A stretch of DNA of 64,000 bases from NCBI RefSeq assembly GCF_000282195.1, contig NZ_AKJT01000025.1, forward strand, positions 124,001-188,000, in the 5' to 3' direction. Position 1 is the stretch's first letter. Every line of letters begins with the position of its first letter. Shown one piece after another: positions 9,454 through 20,771 of this stretch. Under the pieces are notes generated by a model. That model was given only the letters and a program-made list of their open reading frames with translations, had not been told where the DNA came from and searched no databases. Source of the stretch: Pseudomonas sp. GM18. Its GTDB lineage: Bacteria > Pseudomonadota > Gammaproteobacteria > Pseudomonadales > Pseudomonadaceae. A program made the position numbers and the translations under genes.

Positions 9454-10875
9454 TTATTGCAGTTCATTACTGCACACAATGCAGCAGTCCGAAACCCTCG
9501 GCAACAGGGTCACAGCAAGGGCCAGGATGATCAGCGCCACCGCGACGGCAAACGTTATCCGCATGCCGCTGGCGATGGCTGCGGGAGACGCGCTGGTGAT
9601 GTCTGTCGTCGCCGAGGCAAGCGCAAACACAGCGCCCATCACCGAGGCTCCGGTGATCAGGCCGAGATTGCGTGACAGGCTGAGCATGCCGGCAATCACG
9701 CCGCGCTGGTCCGGGTGGATGTCGGTCATGATCGCGGTATTGTTGGCTGCCTGAAACAACGCGTAGCTGGCCGTGATCACCGCGATGGGCGCGAGGTAAC
9801 CGGGGAGACCGAACCCCGCAGGCATCATCGATAAAGCAGCCGCGCCGAGCGCCATTGCCGCGAGCCCGAGACGGGTCATGCGCCGAGTGCCAAAACGGTC
9901 CACCAGGCGACCGGCCGGCACGCCGGTCAATGCAGCCACCAACGGACCGACCGACAAGGCGAAACCGACAAGTGCCGTGCCGAGGCCAAGCGCACCCGAG
10001 AGATAAAACGGCCCGACCACCAGCGTCGCCATCATCACCGTCGATACGAGCACGCTCATGGCCAGGCTGGCGCTCAATCCCGGTTGGCGGAACAGCGCCA
10101 ATTTGATCAATGGCGATGTAACCGTGACCTCAACGAAGATGAAAAGCCCAACGCCGAAAACAGCCGTCAGCAGCAGCGCGATATTGAGTGGACCAAAATC
10201 ACCGTGCCCGATCGTCATGGCCAGCGCATACGCTGCAAGCGTTAGTGCCAGCAGCAACGTGCCGGCCTTGTCGAACCCCACCCGCCCCGCTTTCGCCCGC
10301 TGAGCATCCGCCGGCAAATAGCGATACGCAAGCCAGAGATTCAGCACACCCAGCGGTATGTTGATCAGAAAAATCGCCTGCCAGCCAACGCCAGCAATCA
10401 ACATCCCACCGAGCGACGGCCCCAGCGTAGTGCCAATCGCCGACATCGTTCCGAGCAATCCCATGGCGCTGCCGGTCTGCGCTTTCGGTACCGTTTCACC
10501 GACAAACGCCACGGTCAGCGCCAGCATGATCGCCGCCCCAAGCCCCTGCACCGCCCGGGCGCCGACCAGCCACCCAAGCGACGGCGCGACACCGCAGGCC
10601 AGCGATGACAGGGTAAAAATGGCGATGCCCGCCAGCAGCAAGCGCCGACGACCGATCATGTCGCCGAGCCGTCCGACGCTGACGATCAGTGTGGTGATCG
10701 CCAGCAGATACGCCAGAACAATCCACTGCACGTGTTGGAAGGAAGCATCGAACATCTCGGCCAACGTCGGCAGTCCCGCATTGGCGATGCTGGTGTCGAG
10801 TGAAGGCATCAACATCGACAGCGAAAGGCTGGCAAGTGCCCAGCGCACCGAACCTGATTGAGTGATGGATTTCAT
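9454..10875 (-). CDS. MFS drug efflux transporter, DHA2 (14-TM) family
   Basis: 473 aa from ATG 10875 (MKSITQSG). The frame extends further upstream to 10950 but without family support. DHA2 signatures: MLMPSLDTSIANAGLP in TM1, GRLGDMIGRRRLL in loop 2-3, and ARAVQGLGAAIM in motif C region. This predicts proton-driven export of hydrophobic compounds. It is transcribed divergently from a LysR gene at 11004, the classic arrangement for a regulator controlling an exporter. Confidence 0.88.
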   Translation of the reverse strand: MKSITQSGSVRWALASLSLSMLMPSLDTSIANAGLPTLAEMFDASFQHVQWIVLAYLLAITTLIVSVGRLGDMIGRRRLLLAGIAIFTLSSLACGVAPSLGWLVGARAVQGLGAAIMLALTVAFVGETVPKAQTGSAMGLLGTMSAIGTTLGPSLGGMLIAGVGWQAIFLINIPLGVLNLWLAYRYLPADAQRAKAGRVGFDKAGTLLLALTLAAYALAMTIGHGDFGPLNIALLLTAVFGVGLFIFVEVTVTSPLIKLALFRQPGLSASLAMSVLVSTVMMATLVVGPFYLSGALGLGTALVGFALSVGPLVAALTGVPAGRLVDRFGTRRMTRLGLAAMALGAAALSMMPAGFGLPGYLAPIAVITASYALFQAANNTAIMTDIHPDQRGVIAGMLSLSRNLGLITGASVMGAVFALASATTDITSASPAAIASGMRITFAVAVALIILALAVTLLPRVSDCCIVCSNELQ

Positions 10876-11003
10876 TGCCTGGCCACGTCTGAAAGTTAGA
10901 TCAGCAGCGTATGCCCGTGCGTGACAAGGCGGAAGGCGCAGCATTTGCACTTGATAGATGCATTTGACGCCACGTCAGACCCGCACCGTGCTAACGTTGC
11001 GGC

Positions 11004-11897
11004 ATGACCACTCCCGACCTCAATCTGCTGATTACCCTGGACGTGCTGCTCGCCGAAGGCAGCGTCGCCCGCGCCGCCCAACGACTGCGGCTGAGCCCGT
11101 CGGCCATGAGCCGGGCGCTGGCGCGGTTGCGCGAAACGACGGGCGACCCGCTGCTGGTCCGGGCCGGACGCGGCCTGGTGCCGACGCCCCGAGCACTGGA
11201 ACTGCGCGAGCACGTCAGTCGATTGGTGCAAGACGCCGAAGCAGTTTTGCGCCCCGCCGAACAACTCGATCTCAAGCACCTGGTGCGCACGTTCACGCTG
11301 CGCACCAGTGACGGTTTCGTCGAAAACTTCGGCCCGGCGCTGATTGCCCGCGCCAGCGAGCTAGCACCTGGTGTGCGCTTGCACTTTGTGCAGAAACTGA
11401 GCAAGGACAGCGCCGCGCTTCGCGACGGTTCCGTCGATCTGGAAACCGGTGTGGTCGGCGGCACGACCAGTCCGGAAGTGCGCACCCGAGCATTGTTCGA
11501 GGATCGTTTCGTGGGCGTCGTTCGGACGGGGCATTCGCTGAGCCTAGGCGAGGTCAGCGCCTCCCGTTACGCCGCTGGTCGGCACATCCTGGTTTCACGG
11601 CGCGGGCTCGATAAGGGGCCGATGGATGAAGCGTTGGAAGCGCTGGGACTGCAGCGGGAAATCGTCACCGTCGTCGGCGGTTTCTCAGCCGCCCTGGCAC
11701 TGGCTCGCGCCTCGGACCTGATCGCCACCGTGCCCGCCCGACACACCCGAAACTTGCGCACCGGCCTGCACAGTTTCGAGCTGCCATTCGAGCTGCCGCC
11801 GATCACCATTTCGATGCTCTGGCATCCACGGATGGATGCCGACTCGGCGCACCGGTGGCTGCGTGATTGTGTTCGAGAGGTTTGTGCGCAGCCCTAG
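11004..11897 (+). CDS. LysR-type regulator divergent from DHA2 exporter
   Basis: 297 aa. HTH at residues 5-60 (LNLLITLDVLLAEGSVARAA, then LSPSAMSRALARLRE) followed by a NodD/PcpR-like effector domain (FTLRTSDGFVENFGP). The 128-bp gap to the exporter start should hold the shared operator. The regulator-exporter pairing is inferred from orientation. Confidence 0.88.
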   Translation: MTTPDLNLLITLDVLLAEGSVARAAQRLRLSPSAMSRALARLRETTGDPLLVRAGRGLVPTPRALELREHVSRLVQDAEAVLRPAEQLDLKHLVRTFTLRTSDGFVENFGPALIARASELAPGVRLHFVQKLSKDSAALRDGSVDLETGVVGGTTSPEVRTRALFEDRFVGVVRTGHSLSLGEVSASRYAAGRHILVSRRGLDKGPMDEALEALGLQREIVTVVGGFSAALALARASDLIATVPARHTRNLRTGLHSFELPFELPPITISMLWHPRMDADSAHRWLRDCVREVCAQP

Positions 11898-11922
11898 GGG
11901 ACGCAAACTTATTTAATCCACC

Positions 11923-12105
11923 TCAAACCTTCTTTTTCTGAAACCCCTTCAACCGCACACTCGCGCGTTGCGCCGCCGCCATTTTTTCCGGACGCTTCAT
12001 GCGTTTCCATTTTCTGATGTCGTCCTTGGTGCGGCCACAACTGACACACAGCTCACCGCTCAGCTGGCAAACGGCAATGCACGGATTTTCGATATCCTTG
12101 GCCAC
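11923..12105 (-). CDS. DUF1289 small Cys-motif protein
   Basis: 60 aa. The family pattern is clear: NPCIAVCQLSGELCVSCGRT with four cysteines (CxxxC and CxxC) that could bind a metal, then DDIRKWKRM. The C-terminus is very basic. It follows the 12109-12480 gene after 3 bp, an operon. Function of the family is unknown. Confidence 0.88.
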   Translation of the reverse strand: MAKDIENPCIAVCQLSGELCVSCGRTKDDIRKWKRMKRPEKMAAAQRASVRLKGFQKKKV

Positions 12106-12108
12106 GTT

Positions 12109-12480
12109 TCAACCCCGCGTCGAGCGCTTGGGCGCCAGGCGTTGTTGCCAGTTACCGGCATTGGCGCGCTGACATTGTTCTTCAGAATCAAACTGCACAT
12201 GGGCCGCGACCGGGCTGACGAGAACGTCCGCTTCATTTAATGCTACGGCCGTCAGTTCGACCATGCGCTCGCCCTGCCCGCTCGCCAGCGCCTGATCCTT
12301 ATGGGCCTGCGTATCGAAGACCCAGATCACCCGCAGGCTGGATGGAAAGGCGTCGTAATCGATTTCGTGGGTCAACCAGCAAAACCCGACTATTTCCGCC
12401 TTGGCCATTTCACACGCCTCGGTCAGGGTGGCGACCAGGCGACGTTCGATGTGTGCCTGATCGCGTTTGCTTAAAGACAT
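12109..12480 (-). CDS. Conserved Pseudomonas protein of unknown function
   Basis: 123 aa soluble protein, no signal peptide or membrane segment. A mixed alpha/beta region holds the phrase FCWLTHEIDYDAFPSSLRV and IWVFDT; a short acidic motif is followed by a basic tail. It is a conserved short gene upstream of DUF1289 in the same operon. Related proteins have sometimes been labelled Fis-like, but no HTH is visible here. Confidence 0.8.
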   Translation of the reverse strand: MSLSKRDQAHIERRLVATLTEACEMAKAEIVGFCWLTHEIDYDAFPSSLRVIWVFDTQAHKDQALASGQGERMVELTAVALNEADVLVSPVAAHVQFDSEEQCQRANAGNWQQRLAPKRSTRG

Positions 12481-15081
<2,601 letters not shown>

Positions 15082-15103
15082 TGCAAGCGCTCAATCCAGC
15101 GTG

Positions 15104-15145
15104 AAAAAAGCCCACTGGCCGTTACTGGTTCAGTGGGCTTTTTAT
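15104..15145 (+). terminator. Rho-independent terminator of katG
   Basis: Stem AGCCCACTG / CAGTGGGCT with a T-rich tail 3' of it, 23 bp after the katG stop. Confidence 0.9.
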
Positions 15146-15261
15146 TGCTTGGGCCCCCAGGTTCAAACCCAGTGGAACCGAATCACTAGCGATATAGGTA
15201 TTTCCCAACTAGGGTTCTCAGTAGCGCATCACCGACGCGGCGAACCGAAGGAGCCAGATCA

Positions 15262-15738
15262 TTGATGAGGTCTTTGTGTATCGCGGTCGCGTTCGTAGCG
15301 CCCATCGTGTTGTCCACCACTGTCACTGCTGAAGTACTTGCGCATAAGACAGCGCTCACTTTTGTTGCTCAAACCCATGTGGGTGACAACCTGCCAACAC
15401 TTGCACTGTTGGCGGCAAAGAAAACACAAACCTTTGCGATGCTCATTGAAAAGTTAGGGAGTGAAAAAGCACACAGTGCCGTATCGAGCGAAATTAACGC
15501 GCTACTTCCGCAGTACCAGCCGAAATGGAATCAAAATCTTGCTGCGGCTTATGAGAAGTCTTTTACTGAAGAAGAGCTGTCATCACTCGCTTCTGAAGGC
15601 CAGGCCTCCAAATACGCAGGCAAAGTGCTGGAGCGGCGAACTGAAATCGGCAGAGACATGCAGTCCAGCTCGACCCCGATACTGATTGCCCTTGTATCCG
15701 AGGCACTTAAGGCGGCCTATTCCAAGCATATTCGTTGA
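15262..15738 (+). CDS. Small exported protein of unknown function
   Basis: 158 aa with a signal peptide (about residues 1-23, ending VTA). The mature part is helical and polar; a stretch FTEEELSSLASEGQASKYAG resembles DUF2059-type periplasmic proteins, but the match is weak. The AAGGAG ribosome site fits TTG 15262 best by spacing; ATG 15265 is the alternative. Its own promoter region follows the katG terminator, and it ends before a strong terminator. Confidence 0.75.
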   Translation: MMRSLCIAVAFVAPIVLSTTVTAEVLAHKTALTFVAQTHVGDNLPTLALLAAKKTQTFAMLIEKLGSEKAHSAVSSEINALLPQYQPKWNQNLAAAYEKSFTEEELSSLASEGQASKYAGKVLERRTEIGRDMQSSSTPILIALVSEALKAAYSKHIR

Positions 15739-15769
15739 AGCAGTCCCATCAGCTTATCCGAAGAAAATC

Positions 15770-15802
15770 AACGCCTCCCTGTGCGGAGGCGTTGTGCTTT
15801 TT
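15770..15802. terminator. Terminator between the exported protein gene and the opposing small ORF
   Basis: Perfect 9-bp stem AACGCCTCC / GGAGGCGTT with a 6-nt loop, followed by GTGCTTTTT on the plus strand. Confidence 0.85.
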
Positions 15803-15820
15803 GCTGATCGCAGGACGAGA

Positions 15821-15904
15821 CTAAACGGGAGAGATCGTGGCAAGCGCACCAATCAAAATGGTCAACACCAGAAATCCACCCAGGAAAATTGCCATCTTGC
15901 CCAT
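15821..15904 (-). CDS. 27-residue single-pass membrane peptide
   Basis: A short ORF below usual length cut-offs. ATG 15904 is preceded by a perfect GGAGG at 4 bp spacing. The 27 residues begin MGKMAIFLGGFLVLTILIGA and end ATISPV: a lysine near the start, then one uninterrupted hydrophobic helix. It opposes the exported-protein gene across a terminator. Good Shine-Dalgarno plus helix composition argue it is real; function unknown. Confidence 0.6.
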   Translation of the reverse strand: MGKMAIFLGGFLVLTILIGALATISPV

Positions 15905-16044
15905 GGGGCCTCCTACGCTATGAGTTTGCGGTGCAGCGGTTGGCGTTAATGCTGACCGTGCTGCCATTGTGAGCCGCAGGCTGATCCCATTACAGATGCA
16001 GATAGCCCGGAAAAATACGGATCAGATCCGAGATTCCCGGCCCT

Positions 16045-16104
16045 GTAGGAGTTGCCGAAGGCTCGGGCCGCGTTCGAACGATCTTTTGATCTTTTGATCT
16101 TTTG
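16045..16104. repeat. Degenerate REP unit with a triple 8-mer
   Basis: GTAGGAGTTGCCGAAGGCT is a diverged REP half, followed at 16081-16104 by three exact tandem copies of ATCTTTTG. Confidence 0.65.
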
Positions 16105-16117
16105 TAGCTACGACTCC

Positions 16118-17044
16118 TTAATTGGCGCTCTCTAATCTCTTGTCGAGTGTATCGGTGAGACACAACGCCTCATCCTTCAACGAGCTGCAGAAGGCGTCGA
16201 CGAAGATAGAGGACGGTCGATAATCAGGCCTGATCAACATGACGCGATAGGGAATAGACACGTTGATCGGCCGAATGGCCAATCCTCGGCCTGACTCCTC
16301 CACGGCAGTCAAAGGGTTGATAATCGCTACCCCCAACTGTTGCCTGACCATGGCACAGACCGATGTGGCGTTGGTTGTTTCGACGACGGTATGCCGATCG
16401 ACTCCGGCCCGGCGAAAGTGCTCATCGACCGTCTGACGATAGATATCCAGACCCGAAAAGTTGATGAAATCGACACCGCGAAAGTCCTCCATTACGAGGA
16501 GTGACCTGGACAGCAAAGGGTGACTCTCTGGAAGTATGCAGACCATGTCGGCACAAAAGAGCAATTCCCCTTGGGTGCCTCGAGGTACATGCTCACCCTC
16601 GGTCAATCCGAGGTCGTAACGCTGGGCGCTGAGTGACTCTTCCAGTAAGGGGGATTCCTGTGCAGCAATGCTCAAGCCTATGCCGACATGCCGTTGCTGA
16701 AAGTGCTTACAGGCCTTGGGCAATAGGGTCTGGGACAACATCGGAAGGCAGGCAACGCTCAGTTGGCCATGTTCGAAGCGACGGATCGATTGTGCAACGC
16801 TGTTGATTCGTTCCAACCCAATGTAGGAATGTTCTACCTCTTCGAGCAGCATAATGGCCTGAGCCGTCGGTACCAGTCTCCCTCCCTCTCGATCAAACAG
16901 CCGAAGGCCAGAGATACTTTCAAGCCGCGCCAGTTCTCGGCTGATCGTGGGTTGGGAAGTAAATAGTAAACGCGCTGCGCCGGTGACGCTCCCTGCCTGC
17001 ATGATGGCGCGGAAGACTTCGATATGCCGTATGGAAATGCCCAC
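16118..17044 (-). CDS. LysR-type activator, probably of the divergent lysA-like gene
   Basis: 308 aa from GTG 17044, chosen because GGAGG precedes it by 6-7 bp; the frame to 17098 has no such site. N-terminal HTH (IRHIEVFRAIMQAGSVTGAA, then TSQPTISRELARLE) and a long effector domain. It resembles LysR itself, the diaminopimelate-responsive activator of lysA, and faces the lysA-like gene across 127 bp. That regulatory pairing is inferred from gene order. Confidence 0.88.
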   Translation of the reverse strand: MGISIRHIEVFRAIMQAGSVTGAARLLFTSQPTISRELARLESISGLRLFDREGGRLVPTAQAIMLLEEVEHSYIGLERINSVAQSIRRFEHGQLSVACLPMLSQTLLPKACKHFQQRHVGIGLSIAAQESPLLEESLSAQRYDLGLTEGEHVPRGTQGELLFCADMVCILPESHPLLSRSLLVMEDFRGVDFINFSGLDIYRQTVDEHFRRAGVDRHTVVETTNATSVCAMVRQQLGVAIINPLTAVEESGRGLAIRPINVSIPYRVMLIRPDYRPSSIFVDAFCSSLKDEALCLTDTLDKRLESAN

Positions 17045-17171
17045 ATCTGGCCTCCGCCAGTTGATCAAGACCCATATCAAAACTGAATCGACCTGCAAAG
17101 AATAGATATTTTATTGAATGCCGAATGGTCGACATGATGGCTTCTCTCTTTACTTCAGATTGAATACCTCC

Positions 17172-18410
17172 ATGCGCAATCATTCCGTTTTCCTGCAATT
17201 AGCCGAGACTGCAAGACAGCACGGCACCCCGTTCTGGTGTTATGACGCCCAGACCATCAGGTCACGCATCGACCAACTGCAGGGCTTCGATGTCATTCGA
17301 TATGCGCAAAAAGCCTGCTCGAACCTGCATATTCTCCGGTTGATCCGCGAACAAGGCGTACGGATCGATGCCGTATCACTGGGCGAAATCGAGCGGGCGC
17401 TGCTCGCTGGATACAGCCCTGCCGGTGACCCGGCGGGTATTGTTCTGACCTGTGATCTGTTCGATGAAGCGACATTGCGACGTGTCGTCGAACTGAACAT
17501 TGAGGTCAATACCGGCTCGATTGATATGCTCCGTCAATTGGGCCAACAGTCTGCGGGCCATCGCGTCTGGCTGCGGATCAATCCTGGGTTCGGCCACGGC
17601 CACAGCCGCAAGACCAATACCGGTGGTGAAAACAGCAAGCACGGAATCTGGCATGAGCAGGTTCAAGAAGCGCTCAGCGTGATTCGGCAATTCGGGCTGA
17701 AGCTGGTGGGATTGCACATGCATATCGGTTCCGGTGTGGATTACGCACACCTTGAGCAAGTGGGCTGCGCAATGCTCTCGGCCGTGAGGGCACTCGACCA
17801 CGATATCGAAGCATTCTCCATCGGCGGGGGGCTTTCCACACCTTATCGTGTGGGGGATGAGCCGGTGGATATCCAGCGTTATGCGAACGCATGGTGCCAG
17901 GTCAAACAGGACATCGAGGCTTTGCTCGCTCACCCGGTACGGATGGAGATCGAGCCAGGCCGATTCCTGGTAGCCGAGTCAGGCTATTTGGTCACCGAAG
18001 TCCGTGCGGTAAAAAAAGTAGGCAGTCGAAACTTCGTCCTGGTGAATGCCGGCTTCAATGACTTGATGCGGCCAGCCCTCTATGGCGCCTATCACCACAT
18101 GACCTTGCTGGACTCCCAGGGTGTCCCGGTCAGTCGTCCGGAGCACCTCTGTGTAGTGGGCGGTCCCTTGTGCGAATCCGGTGATATTTTCACGCAGGAT
18201 GAACAGGGCGTCACTCCGCGCTTGCTACCTGAAGCGCAGGTTGGCGACTTGCTGGTCATGCACGATGCCGGCGCGTACGGTGCTTCTATGTCATCCAACT
18301 ACAACAGCCGGCCACTGTTGCCGGAAGTGTTGATCGAGCAAGGGCAAGCTAAATTGATTCGACGCCCGCAGCCATTGTCGGATTTGCTGGCCTTGGAGTT
18401 GGGGCTTTAA
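17172..18410 (+). CDS. lysA: Diaminopimelate decarboxylase-like PLP enzyme
   Basis: 412 aa fold-type III PLP decarboxylase. The PLP lysine lies in RYAQKACS, the glycine-rich loop in SIGGGLSTPY, and late motifs EIEPGRFLVAESG and MHDAGAYGASMSSNYNSRP complete the active site. It would convert meso-diaminopimelate to lysine, or act on a related substrate. The sequence differs from the usual housekeeping LysA and it is divergent from a LysR gene, so this may be a second, regulated copy. ATG 17172 has only a weak ribosome site; an upstream start at 17118 is possible. Confidence 0.85.
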   Translation: MRNHSVFLQLAETARQHGTPFWCYDAQTIRSRIDQLQGFDVIRYAQKACSNLHILRLIREQGVRIDAVSLGEIERALLAGYSPAGDPAGIVLTCDLFDEATLRRVVELNIEVNTGSIDMLRQLGQQSAGHRVWLRINPGFGHGHSRKTNTGGENSKHGIWHEQVQEALSVIRQFGLKLVGLHMHIGSGVDYAHLEQVGCAMLSAVRALDHDIEAFSIGGGLSTPYRVGDEPVDIQRYANAWCQVKQDIEALLAHPVRMEIEPGRFLVAESGYLVTEVRAVKKVGSRNFVLVNAGFNDLMRPALYGAYHHMTLLDSQGVPVSRPEHLCVVGGPLCESGDIFTQDEQGVTPRLLPEAQVGDLLVMHDAGAYGASMSSNYNSRPLLPEVLIEQGQAKLIRRPQPLSDLLALELGL

Positions 18411-18453
18411 AAGCCATACATTGCATGACCGTTAGCGGACGTAAGCCGACACA

Positions 18454-18783
18454 TCAATCCACAATGAACAACTTCGCACCGCTGGTGGTAAACGAGCGGT
18501 GCCCCTCGGCATCGTTGCCCACCTGATAGCTCATTCCGGCAGTCAGCGTGAACTGGCGGCCATCTTCCAGTTCTGTGTGCAACTCGCCTTCCAGGCACAA
18601 CAGGATATGACCTCTCCAGCACCAGTGATCGGCCAGATATCCGGGGCTGTATTCAACCATCCGCACACGCGTCGAACCGAACTGGCAGGTCCGCCAATAG
18701 GCCGTGCCCGTCTGGCCGGCGTGCTCGACCGGTTCGATCTTCGACCAATCGGTAGTCCCAAAGGGGATGGCGGTAAGGTCCAT
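18454..18783 (-). CDS. DHCW-motif cupin protein
   Basis: 109 aa single-domain cupin. The motif DHWCWRGHILLCLEGEL carries the histidines expected for metal binding, and a second cupin strand pair ends the protein. Cytosolic. The natural ligand is unknown. It converges on the lysA-like gene with a 43-bp gap. Confidence 0.82.
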   Translation of the reverse strand: MDLTAIPFGTTDWSKIEPVEHAGQTGTAYWRTCQFGSTRVRMVEYSPGYLADHWCWRGHILLCLEGELHTELEDGRQFTLTAGMSYQVGNDAEGHRSFTTSGAKLFIVD

Positions 18784-18888
18784 TATTGCCTCATCAACTT
18801 GAAGTGAATACGGACCCTATCAATCGGGGCATGCTGCCGATAGACACAGATAGCGCGCATTTACGGAATACAGGCTTGAGAGCAAAAA

Positions 18889-19014
18889 CTAATTGCCCCG
18901 CCCACCACCAAACGACCACTCATCTGCCGCGGTCGTGGTAATCACCACCATGACGTCCTCAGAGTCGATGCCCGGTGCTCGGCCCAGTTTCTCGACCAAG
19001 CGGATCAACCTGAT
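18889..19014 (-). pseudogene. C-terminal remnant of a tautomerase-family gene
   Basis: Forty-one codons ending at TAG 18889 read RLVEKLGRAPGIDSEDVMVV then ITTTAADEWSFGGGRGN. The PEDVMV-like and DEWSFG.G segments are the C-terminus typical of tautomerase-family proteins. The N-terminal half, including the catalytic Pro1, is missing; upstream codons do not look homologous. Confidence 0.6.
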
Positions 19015-19238
19015 CCAACAAGATATTGGCGTCAAAAAACAGAAGTCGCGCGATTACAGCTGAGGGGGTGGGCGTGAAACATAGTCCTATGATTTATATA
19101 GACTTTTAAAAAAATCGGAATTGGTCGCGCAGAGTTATCCAGAGACTTCTATTATTTCGTTACCGCCGAATTCGGTCTAATCACTGTTATGCGTAAACGA
19201 CAAAACAAACCCTTAATCAACAATTATGGGAGGGTAAC

Positions 19239-20462
19239 ATGTCGATAAAAAAAACAACTGCCTTACTCGTGCTAGCTTTTAGCTTTTTCGGGGTTACGAG
19301 TTGTGCCGACATAAGAAATTACTCAGAAATCTCAAGCGAAAGAAACAAGAGCATTGTTCCTGATATTGACTATTATGACCTTGCATACAATGTAGATGTT
19401 ATTGTGCTTCCCGCAGAAATAAAAACCAAAGAAAATATAGATATAGACAATAACTTTTCAGGTGAGTTACAAATTTCAAATTGGGGAAATGCTATCAAGG
19501 ATGCGACCCAGAAAGAAATCCATAACAGCCATCGCTTTATCGAATTTGGACATTACAGCGGCCGCATTGAAATAAGCGCAGAAATATCTTCAGTATCTAT
19601 AAGCAACGCTTGGGATGGCATTCGATCAAAGTGCAATGTTGTTTACACATACAAAGATTTAGTGGCAGGAAAAATACTCTCCAAGCATGACAGCACCATT
19701 GAAGTAATGGCGCTTCCCCCTGCCTCCCCAGAATCCAGTAATAGTTTTTTCTACAGTTTTGATCAACTTACATATGCTATTGCTCGCGAGGCGATTGTTG
19801 ATCTCATTCGGTTATCGCCTATTGCTGATATCCAGCTAACACAGAAGCAAGTGAAATTTTATAATTCAAACATCAAAAGAAAACCCAACCAAATTACTAG
19901 CTATGTTCCGATTGACAACCTCATCAACAAGAATAAAAAAGAACTAAACTCTGCTTCTTCAATAGCTAAGAAAATGCAAAAAAATAAATTGGCGAAGAAA
20001 AATAAATCAAAAGTTAGAGTAGACACCGCCTCCGCTCCCGCCACTCCCCCTCTGGAATCTAACACCGCCAGTGATACACCCACCGCAAACACCGTTACAT
20101 CGAGTGAAAACCCTGCCAGTCAGAATTCAATCCAGACTGCGGCTGAAACTAAAATAGACGATAGCAGTTCAAGCGGCATTGCTAGCTCATCGGAGCCCTT
20201 GAAGGATGGCACCGTTAAAAACGACGTGCCAAGTTATGGCACCAGCGGACCTCAAATCGATGTAGCGGCAGAGCAAGAAAGAGCAATGGATGAATGTTTG
20301 AAGGCGGAAAAAGTAAAGCTACAGGGAGCAACTGGCAATGGTTCTTCACGTACCGGATATACAACTGCGCCGGGACTCTATCAACCTCAAAACAAGGTAT
20401 CGGCAGTGCAAGAAAGAGCAATGGATGAATGTTTGAGGAGGGAAAAGGCAAAGTTACGGTGA
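19239..20462 (+). CDS. AT-rich lipoprotein with C-terminal repeats, function unknown
   Basis: 407 aa. A lipoprotein signal (residues 1-21, lipobox VTSC) is followed by a globular domain to about 215, a Lys-rich linker (NKNKKELNS..KKNKSK), a Ser/Thr/Pro-rich low-complexity stretch (265-325), and two copies of QERAMDECLxxEKxKL near 346 and 392 separated by an ATGNGSSRTGYTTAPGLYQP spacer. GGGAGG precedes ATG 19239. Base composition is far more AT-rich than the flanks, suggesting transfer. The reading frame was once longer (see the next entry). No known family recognised. Confidence 0.75.
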   Translation: MSIKKTTALLVLAFSFFGVTSCADIRNYSEISSERNKSIVPDIDYYDLAYNVDVIVLPAEIKTKENIDIDNNFSGELQISNWGNAIKDATQKEIHNSHRFIEFGHYSGRIEISAEISSVSISNAWDGIRSKCNVVYTYKDLVAGKILSKHDSTIEVMALPPASPESSNSFFYSFDQLTYAIAREAIVDLIRLSPIADIQLTQKQVKFYNSNIKRKPNQITSYVPIDNLINKNKKELNSASSIAKKMQKNKLAKKNKSKVRVDTASAPATPPLESNTASDTPTANTVTSSENPASQNSIQTAAETKIDDSSSSGIASSSEPLKDGTVKNDVPSYGTSGPQIDVAAEQERAMDECLKAEKVKLQGATGNGSSRTGYTTAPGLYQPQNKVSAVQERAMDECLRREKAKLR

Positions 20463-20678
20463 GCGACTGGCAATGCCGACTTACGTACCGGACATACAGC
20501 CGCCCCAGGGCTCTATCAACCTAAAAACAAGGTAGAGGCAGAGTAAGAAATAACAATAGACGAATGGACGGAAGAGCAACAAAAAACTCCACAGCCAACT
20601 CAAAAGTCCGCAACCAATTCCCAGGCTGCGTCGGTGACTTCATACCGCTTGGCCACCGACTGCAGCCCTGTTCAGTAG
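20463..20678 (+). pseudogene. Decayed C-terminal extension of the lipoprotein gene
   Basis: The frame of the lipoprotein stays open after its TGA, except for one TAA at 20544, up to TAG 20676. It encodes a third repeat copy (ATGNADLRTGHTAAPGLYQP) followed by a low-complexity TQKSATNSQAAS tail. The TGA at 20460-20462 matches a GGA glycine codon in the intact repeat, so it looks like a nonsense mutation. Confidence 0.6.
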
Positions 20679-20771
20679 CCAGAAACGGATATTTTTCCCC
20701 AGGACGCACCCCACTCCCAGTTCCGGGGATAGGCTTGGGCAACACCAGAAAAAATTACGCTGACCTTCGTC

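Noticed and set aside
16081..16104. Three tandem ATCTTTTG copies as a start of a CRISPR or VNTR array
   Set aside because: Only 24 bp with no spacers; this kind of short repeat is common around REP remnants.
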